DNA of 64,000 nucleotides, from contig OY986967.1 of assembly GCA_963920575.1 (NCBI GenBank), positions 16,038,094-16,102,093 on the forward strand, in the 5' to 3' direction. The stretch comes from Narthecium ossifragum (Eukaryota > Streptophyta > Magnoliopsida > Dioscoreales > Nartheciaceae). Below the pieces are notes generated by a model, which saw nothing but the letters and a program-made list of their open reading frames with translations, was not told the DNA's origin and did not search any database. Below, piece after piece: positions 56,731 to 64,000 of the stretch. A program made the translations under genes and the position numbers. Positions within the stretch are counted from its first letter, which is position 1; every line of letters begins with the position of its first letter.

Positions 56731-57833
56731 GTGATAAGATTCAAACTCCTTCAAACTATGTTCGAACATAGGTGTCTATTTAATGAAAAAGATGATCAAT
56801 TTTAATTAAACTAAATTACATAGAAACTAAAAGTAAGTCTATATTATGTTGTGAATAGAATCTAAATTAATCTAAAATTCTCTTAATTGAATAATTAAAC
56901 TAGATGAACTTAGAAGGGTAACCGGAAAGATAAAGAACATAAACTACTTATCCTATTCTAATTAAATCTAAATTATCTCTAAATTAAACCTACGATCAGA
57001 AAGCAAAGAAACAACATTAATAAAACTAGTTTAACTTAATCTGAGAGTTAACCTAAACTAATTAAACCTAGATTACAATAAGTTGAACTATCGGAAAGAA
57101 TAAAAACAGAAAACCCATAATCTCAAGTTAAACTATCAGAAAGAACGGAAATGAAAACCATTAAACTAATCCTACTAACTACATTAAACTAAGAAAGTAA
57201 TAAGAAGAACAGTAATCCAACTAAAGATTTTCATTAATAAAAACTTATAGCTACAAAAGAAATGCAGGAATCCATGCTCATGGCAAGTTACAAGAGTGTC
57301 GGGGGGGTTTACAGTGGTGAACAGAAAGTTATTTATATCTAAGGACCTAATAACTGCTCCCGCCTTGAGTGGTAATGGCGCAGATGAAGGAGATCGTGCG
57401 CTAACTACGTCACAACGGCTCCTCTCACGTTCTATTCTGGTTTGGAGAGTACACGTGGTCGATACTCCTTCATTGTACACATCATGATTACGCTGGATTA
57501 CTTATCATTCCTTGTCCACGTCATACATGCATGTGTTTAATGACCTTAATTGACACATGTTTTAATTGCTTCTGGACGATGGCTTCAATTGGCTCGCTTC
57601 GTCATGACCTTTGGTCGATCATCGTCATTTGCTTGCTTCATGTTTGTCTTTGACCGATGATTTGATTTCTTGCTTTATGGACGATGCTCCATCCTTACAC
57701 ATAAATATATGATCGCTCATTTGGGCGATGGTTTGCATATGAACGATGAAATCATGGGCTTATCGATCATTGGTCATTACTTATTTTGTCTACGTGCCCG
57801 TCATTAATTGTTTAGCCATTGTTTTGGCTAACA

Positions 57834-57844
57834 TTTTGCTCCCT
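57834..57844 (-). promoter_or_regulatory. polypurine tract of the Tat-type element
   Basis: The - strand reads AGGGAGCAAAA directly before the LTR start TGTTAGCC. Confidence 0.65.
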
Positions 57845-58228
57845 ATGCGGTAATCGAGGAACATATTTAATGACGAGGTGACCGCATCAGAAGCGATTTG
57901 ACCGTTTTGCTTGGTTATTCAAACTTAATCATAACGGATGTTTGGGAAAATGTACCGTTGCACTGTTTCCTCTCTCTATCCAAATCTTTTAGGATTCTGC
58001 ATTTAAACTTTTAGCACGTGATGACAAAAAGTCCTTTATTTAAGCTGCTTACCTCGGCTAGGAGAGAACCTTCTCTATCTGTCGTCTTCTTCCAATCTTT
58101 TAGGGCTTTATTTCTCCCCACCTACCATTGCAGCGGTGCTTTGTTTTCTTCCTCTTTACTTCGGTGTTTATTTTTCATCCATAATCATAGGACGTGAGAT
58201 CAAAGCCGATGATGAAGTGTAGAAAGAA

Positions 58229-60520
58229 GTGAATGCGGCCTTCGGAGAGTTCAATGAAAGCATGAAGGTGGATGAAGTATGGAGTGCTTATCTGGTCCGG
58301 GAAGGTGATTCTATCTCCAAGTTGTTTATCTTGGGTCCTTGTTTTGTTCCGGAAAGCATTCTTTCCCTTGGTCCTGAGGCTATGCCTTTCTTGCATTCTT
58401 TTCCCATTTCTGGTGACTTGCCCCTTTCTCAAAACCTCAATCTGTCTTCCCTTTCTTCAAAGAATCCTATCACTTCTTGGCCTTTGACCGATGATAAATT
58501 TGTTGAATGGCATAATAGAATGATTAACCATCCTGAGTCTAAGATATTTTTTTTTCTGATGCTGGTATCTTAGACTTCCTGGATTTGAGCACTAGAATTC
58601 CTCACCAAGAACCTAACTTACTTATCTCATCGCTCCTTTTCTAGTCAATAGAGTATAACAATGTTGTTTTTCCTTTTGGAACACTTACTATTACTTTGCT
58701 GGACATATCGCTTTTAACCGGTCTTTCTCCTCTCGACTCTCTTATATCGACCAATATGGAACTATATGGCCGTGAAACAGTCTTCGAGGCAGATAAGGAT
58801 TATGGTCTCTTCATTAATACTTATGCTAAGCTAGCAGAGACCGATGGCCCTCCAAATTCCCATGAACAATTAGCGTTCATCTACTATTGGCTTTGTAAAT
58901 TTGTCCTTTGCCTCCATGCTAAGAAACCTGTCAAGGGCTACATTCAACTCGCCCAAGAACTCGCTGTTGGCAGACAAGTTCTTTCCCTTTCTTCTTTTAT
59001 TTTATCGGCCATTTATCGAGGTATGTATCTCGCCCTTGATCAATTGAAAGAGGGTAGTAGTCTAACAGGTCTTGGTCCTCTTTGGCTCGTCCAACTATGG
59101 CTTAGAGACTATTTTCCTGAACTTCATGTGCCACCTTCATCGTCATCGGCAAGAACTCAAGGCCATTTGTATCTTTCTTCATCGTCTATTCCCAAATCTT
59201 TTTGACAAGTTTTTAATTATTTTATACTCTATCCACTTATTTTTCTTATCGTCCTTTCAATTCCGATTCTCATCCGTCATCCATCAGTCCTTTACTTGAT
59301 CTTTCTTCAAACCTAGATTTTGTGGATAAGATTTTGGCATGGGCCCATTTTCTCATCGGTCGTGACCTTCATTTCGATATGGCTTGGGGCAAGCCCAACA
59401 ATAAGTGTGGGGTAGAAGTTTACACTCCCAATTTTGCTGCTCGTCAATTTGGCCTTAAGCAGGCCTGACCAGTTCCACCATATTTTAGCTTCAGCATCAT
59501 CGTCCAAGGGCGATGTGTCTTCCCCAACATTGATCAGGTTCTTCATGTAGAGAAAAGAGAACACCTCCTCGTCAAGAGGTTTAAGCTTAGACCTTTTGAA
59601 CCAACTAATGATGTTGAGACTACCATAGTCGATAGCTGGGATTCAATGGTTAAGGCGCGTCTTTTCTTCCTTGATAAAGATCTTTTTTTTGAGAATTTTA
59701 CTCCTCCAAAGGAGAAGAGAGGACGAAAGAAAGAAGTCCCTAGTCCTTGGCCAGTCAAAAGAAAAAGAAAAGGTAGATTTTTAACCTTCTCTTTAATGAT
59801 ATAACGTTTTTTCTCAATCTGATAAAAATATGATCAATAGGTTCTGATGATGAGGGTGATGCATCGCCCAAAAAGATACGTGGTGAAAGAAAGACTCCTG
59901 CCCAATTTCAACCATCTTCACAAATCCAACCATCCCTATCTCCAATTCCAGAGAAAGAGACTAGCTCCCACAACAATTGACCAAGTAGCCAATCTGCTCA
60001 TGCCAAGTGAGTATTACCAAATTACCTCTCTTGTTTCATCTTCTTTATCTTCTTGACACTTAAAACTTTTATGTCCTTAGGGTTGCGGTAGAGGGAGAAA
60101 CTAGCACCTCCAGTTCTTTATATGCATCATCTTCCCCTCGGCCTGCAGCCACTACTCCTTCAGTCGTGGCCAATGCACCTATGCCCCAAATGGTCGAGGA
60201 AAATCCTCCGACCGTTCCTAGCCATGTTGAGAAGTGTTTGTCAACAGACCTCTCAACCAAATCATCTTCTCACATTGAGGCACAAGTACGTTCCAGTCGT
60301 AGAGTCAAACGTCTTGCCCAATAGAATACAAAAGTATAAATAATTACACTTTTGTTTATCACCGATCTATCACCCATTATCTGATTTTTGTATTTGTAGG
60401 GGTCGAAGAGTGATAAGGCTGGCGATCAAAACTCTGATCAAGATGAGGAGGGTGAGGATGACGACAACCTCTTCGACATTCTGAATGCAGCCCCGGCTAA
60501 ACCATGTTTGTCATTAACTT
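58229..60520 (+). pseudogene. plant mobile domain (PMD) gene carried antisense in the Tat-type element
   Basis: The + strand encodes a transposon-type plant mobile domain. 58229-58556 ends ...DKFVEWHNRM; a 9-T run at 58549 shifts frame, continuing DAGILDFLDLSTRIPHQEP to a stop. 58640-59205 reads TLLDISLLTGLSPLDSL, NSHEQLAFIYYWLCKFVLC, AQELAVGRQVLSL and LWLVQLWLRDYFPEL. 59288-59770 reads WAHFLIGRDLHFDMAW, VYTPNFAARQFGLKQA (stop) and RGRKKEVPSPWP. Intron-like joints lead to acidic tails (SDDEGDASPKK; DQDEEGEDDDNLFDIL). PMD proteins of the MAIL1/MAIN type are nuclear; transposon-borne copies are known in gypsy elements. It is opposite in strand to the integrase. Confidence 0.8.
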
Positions 60521-60678
60521 GTAAAGTACTCGTTCATGGTCCGTATAGTCTTCTACGAGACCTTGGTCCTTCTCAGTTGGGCGACAACTTTCCATATTTC
60601 GGGTCATTATGATCTATAGGTAGGATTGTTTTCCATACTAAGTCACCTTCTTTAAATTTTCTTGATACAACCTTCTTG

Positions 60679-61140
60679 TTATATATATCGGCCATTTTTA
60701 TTTTTTTGCGCCTTAATGTTTTCCAAAGCGATAGCTCGCTGTTCATCGAGCTCCAACAAATTATACATCAAGGACTCATAATATTCTTCCTTTGTTAGAT
60801 CATCTTGTCCTAGCACTCTTGGCGATAGGACATTTATCTCAGCCGGTAAAACTGCTTCTGGGCCATATACCAATTGAAAAGGTGTAACTTTAGTGCTGGA
60901 CTTAGGTGTAGTCCTATGTGCCCAAAAAGCTCTTAATAACCCTTCATACCACTGCCTTGGCTTATCGTCCATCATCTTCATTATGATCGACTTAATCGTC
61001 TTATTGGACGCCTCGGCTTGTCCATTCGATTGGGCATAATATGGTGTAGAGTTTGCCATATTAATTTTATATTCAACAAAAAAGTTTTTTACTCTAGTAC
61101 TAACAAACTTTGTTCCTTGATCGGACACTATTGTTTGTGG
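60679..61140 (-). pseudogene. Tat-type integrase, C-terminal half of core
   Basis: The - strand reads IPQTIVSDQGTKFVSTRVKN (second catalytic Asp), NSTPYYAQSNGQAEASNKTI (catalytic Glu), MMDDKPRQWYEGLLRAFWAH, then TPFQLVYGPEAVLPAEI. The open frame is good, but the core is split at GI|PQT by the element inserted at 61146. Its first half is at 63423-63567. Confidence 0.85.
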
Positions 61141-61145
61141 GATGC

Positions 61146-63417
61146 TGATCGCTCATAAACGTCGTCGTTAAAACGTATGCAAAACACAATTTAGAAATTT
61201 ATAAACCTTTCTTTCAACACTAAATTAATAAGATAGAATAATGGTGAAATACGGGGTCGGTCCTCAGGGAAAACTTTTACTAACAAAGAAACATCATAAT
61301 TAACTTTCAACACTCTAGTCCTAAAACGAAGAAGGATTGATTTGGGATTTTCAGGAACTGATTAATTAAAACTAATCAAGAAAGCGATTAACGAAATTGA
61401 AGTAGATCAATGAGAGAAAACCTAGGGATTACTCAATCCACTTTAGTTTCACTTCCTGTATTCTCTAGTTATCCTCTTGTTTTCTTATCTTGACATTATG
61501 AATTCACAGCTTCTTAAGCTTACATGAATCCCTAAAATAATGTGATTATTTCCCCAAGGCATAACCTATCCAAACTTAGCATAGATTGTCTTCGAACTTA
61601 ATATGAGTACAACCTATCTTCATCTAGCATAGATTATCTCAAAGGCATACACAAAAGCAACATAAAAACCATCCTACGAATCTCTACCATCAAGCGCAAC
61701 AATCAAGTAGGTCTGAATGTACGTCGAGGAACTCTATTCCCTCAACTCTTTACAAAACAAAACCATATTCAGAGGATCATGTCTTTGAAAAGATAACAAG
61801 AATCAAACTAGAAAATACAAAGAAGCTACACTAAAGCTTCATGAGATCCCTAAGTAAAGAGTTTAGCCACTCATCTTTTGGATGAGATCCATGTATTCGA
61901 TGAAGAAGGTTAGGGATCCACACCGCATCTCCGTCTTCTTCTCCAATCTGAATCCCTTGTTTTCTCTTTATGGAGGCCCCCCGTTTTCCAGCCACTAAAC
62001 TCTTTTTATATCCTCATTACCGGATTAGGGTTTTAGGGTTGAGTTAGACCTCAAGTGCAACTCGGATTTCCTGGTTCGATCCTGACAGCTTCTTCCGGTC
62101 GCGACTGGATTCAACCGGTCCAGAATTGGAGAACGAGTTCAACACGAAAGATGTAGATTGAGAAGTCTTCTGTCAGATCCCGAAGATTTGATAATATTTG
62201 GACTTATCTAAAATATTTGGCGAATATTGTCCTGGAAGTCGACGGACCAGTCTTCCAGCAGCTAAATCTCTTCATCTTCTTCAAAAATTCTATCAATCGA
62301 TCAGGAATCGCTGAACGTGTCCAACATGGAAGTTGTACATCTTGATGCCTTCTAGATGTCACCAAAATTTCAGAATATTTGGACCTAAAAATAATTTCTG
62401 GTGAATATTATGCTAACAGTCGACAGAGCAGTGTATTTCAGCATATTAAGCCTTTTTTGTACTTTCTAACTTGAATCTTCATTAAACCTGAAATCAACTA
62501 ACAAACTATCAAATACAAACACTCTAAGCCTAACAAAGGTAAATTAAGGGGTTTAATTATGAATATTTAGTGACTAATCACACCCCCCAACTTACACTTT
62601 GCTAGTCCTCGAGCAAAGAAAAGATAAAAAGAAAGCAATAAATCTAACTAGCCACTTTCGTAGGTCTCACGATTGCACTTAGCATGTGCAACAAGCCTTT
62701 AAACCCCTGGGTTACCCCAGTGGAGGAGTTATAGTCTCCTGAGGGTTTTCAAGGATAACATCCACAAACATCTATACATCTCTTAAATATATCATCAGAA
62801 ATCAATTATAATATTCATCAACTCTAATGCATGAAATAGAAATAATATCCATAAATATACCCTTCAACTCATATTCACATAAAAACATAGTAAATCAAAA
62901 CATGTCATAACATATTTTCAACACTTCAATATATTTAATCATGATTAAAAACAACTTTAACACTCCTGTGTGTGATTAGGGTTCTACATGCTTCAGAGCA
63001 TCAATTATATCTAAGCACTTCAACTATTCAAGATCACAATCATATCCAAGCACATATCTTCCTTTTATCACATAGCAATATCTGTTTTTATTTATTTTTT
63101 TATATCAGGAATTTCAACTGTTTTACGCGAACACCATGCTGGTTAGGCACATTGCCCGGTTACTAAGTATGAAACCCTTTTTTTTCCAGAAAATTCAACC
63201 GTTTTACGCGAACATCACGTTGGTTAGGCACACCACGCTGGTTAGGCATCTGATGATGCATTAAAGACCCATCTTTGGTTAGGCACACTGCCCGGTTACA
63301 TACTAAGTTGAATCTTCATTAAACCTGAAATCAACTAACAAACTATCAAATACAAACACTCTAAGCCTAACAAAGGTAAATTAAGAGGTTTAATTATGAA
63401 TATTTAGTGACTCATCA
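61146..63417 (-). mobile_element. internally deleted Athila-like element, TSD GATGC
   Basis: Flanked by GATGC (61141-61145 and 63418-63422). The full 3' LTR is at 61146-62580 (TGATCGCTCAT..GTGACTAATCA). A polypurine tract (- strand GTTGGGGGGTG) and about 720 bp of 3' tail with TTTTACGCGA motifs follow. Then only the first roughly 113 bp of the 5' LTR remain (63305-63417, nearly identical to 62470-62580). One deletion thus removed the 5' LTR body, primer site, gag and pol. The LTR start resembles the element at 5075, but no GATCGATC array is present. Confidence 0.85.
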
Positions 63418-63422
63418 GATGC

Positions 63423-63567
63423 CAAACCCACAAATAATATTTTCCCAGATAAAATTTATAACCTAATTATTGGATACTATTTTTAAAGGAATGGTCTCTA
63501 CCCAATTGGTAAAATAATCCGTCGCCACAATAACAAACTTGTGCAACATGGACGATGGTAGATGCAT
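63423..63567 (-). pseudogene. Tat-type integrase, N-terminal half of core
   Basis: The - strand reads MHLPSSMLHKFVIVATDYFT then NWVETIPLK, with the first catalytic Asp in ATDYF, a stop after VSNN, and IICGFGI at the edge. Removing the 61146 element gives the normal FGIPQTIVSDQG. An LTR starts at 63570 on its other side. Confidence 0.8.
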
Positions 63568-63569
63568 CT

Positions 63570-64000
63570 TGATGAGTGCATAAAAGTGCACTTTGAACAT
63601 GACTAAGAGTAGCTTATTTGCTTAGTTTTCATGATTAATATAGATGATTTCGTCCGTATATGTTGCTTCACAAAGTTATTTATATTATGCAGGAAATTGA
63701 AGCAAAGATGGGTCTTTAATGCCAAAACTATACCTTCTCGGATGTACAAGATGATGTGCCATATATGGTTGGAAAGCTCTTGAAGTCTAGTTTCTGGATA
63801 ATTTTACGGTTTGTGATTTCGAGTTTTCTAGAGGAAGTTACGACAATATTAGTACCAATGGCGCAGTCTGGATGGCAAAACAGTAAATATTCAGGAAAGA
63901 CGGATCGATCATGTTCCCTAAAAGGATCAATCCTTTTATGCAGACATACCTGACAGAGCACACATTTTTCGGATGATCACAGAAGGATCGATCCTCCTTT
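63570..64000 (+). repeat. Athila-type LTR, + orientation, runs off the window
   Basis: It starts TGATGAGTGCATAAAAGTGC, the inverse of the 6879/13359 LTR end, and 63750-63880 is the inverse of the conserved block at 6541-6690 (ATGATGTGCCATATATGGTT, GAAGTTACGACAAT, GCGCAGTCTGGATGGC). The adjacent pentamer is CATCT. The right end is outside the window. Confidence 0.8.
63903..63993. repeat. start of a GATCGATC array at the window edge
   Basis: Sites at 63903 (GATCGATC) and 63925 (GATCAATC) are 22 bp apart. Another site is at 63986, with a degenerate GGATGATCA before it near 63971. It lies in the same part of the LTR as the array at 6093-6515. Confidence 0.7.

Larger units (their letters stand above)
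55703..57833 (-). repeat. 3' LTR of the Tat-type element, interrupted
   Basis: It ends GTTTTGGCTAACA at 57833, beside a polypurine tract. The left edge TGTTGATGAG at 55703 is a best guess from similarity to 14869. Without the nested LTR (954 bp plus 5) it is about 1170 bp, close to the 1155 and 1398 bp of the two solo LTRs. Confidence 0.65.
55703..64000 (-). mobile_element. Tat-type gypsy element, 3' part only, with nested insertions
   Basis: On the - strand, from the window end: integrase core (63567 to 63423, then 61140 to 60679), an inverse-oriented plant-mobile-domain gene (58.2-60.5 kb on +), a polypurine tract and a 3' LTR. Three later LTR insertions lie in it (55777, 61146 and 63570). 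The integrase sequence, the additional antisense gene after pol and the LTR type fit the Tat/Ogre/Grande group. The 5' part lies beyond the window. Confidence 0.75.

Overview
This is nuclear DNA from a flowering plant. The evidence is a spliced plant-type IST1-LIKE gene, LTR retrotransposons of recognisable plant lineages (Athila, Tat and chromovirus Ty3/gypsy), plant L1-type LINEs, hAT and FAR1/MULE transposase relics, and Tourist-like MITEs with TTA target duplications. The GC-rich single-exon gene at 54.1 kb would fit a monocot, but I cannot name the species. A 200-base assembly gap lies at 56307-56506.

Only two host genes look intact. An IST1-like ESCRT regulator has six exons on the + strand (48298-53091). 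A small uncharacterised single-pass membrane protein follows (54090-54818). Two exons of a Rab5-type GTPase on the - strand (17701-19077) look like a relic.

1-14.4 kb: one LINE (- strand) is broken by three LTR insertions: an LTR ending at 2490, a solo LTR (3112-4877) and a complete Athila-type element (5075-13359; two 1805-bp LTRs, ATCGC target duplication, tRNA-Asp-type primer site). The Athila element has lost protease, reverse transcriptase and most of RNase H. 14.4-23.6 kb: a solo LTR with GATAC duplication, the Rab relic, a 477-bp LINE made of only the two LINE ends, and a FAR1/MULE relic. 23.6-37.5 kb: a chromovirus truncated against a hAT relic, a GC-rich exon/intron-like tandem repeat, a LINE 3' end, and LTR pieces that hold a captured pol fragment. 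37.5-47 kb: MITEs sharing a roughly 104-bp G-box/CCAAT module, plus another solo LTR. 47-55.7 kb: the host genes. 55.7-64 kb: the 3' part of a Tat-type element with an antisense plant-mobile-domain gene, itself hit by three LTR insertions.

The strongest unusual signal is an array of paired GATCGATC palindromes in the LTRs of several families. Pairs are spaced 21-23 bp, about two helical turns, and recur about every 72 bp. In the two best cases the array begins 64-65 bp upstream of a TATA box. This looks like a shared U3 enhancer or protein-binding array rather than chance low complexity.
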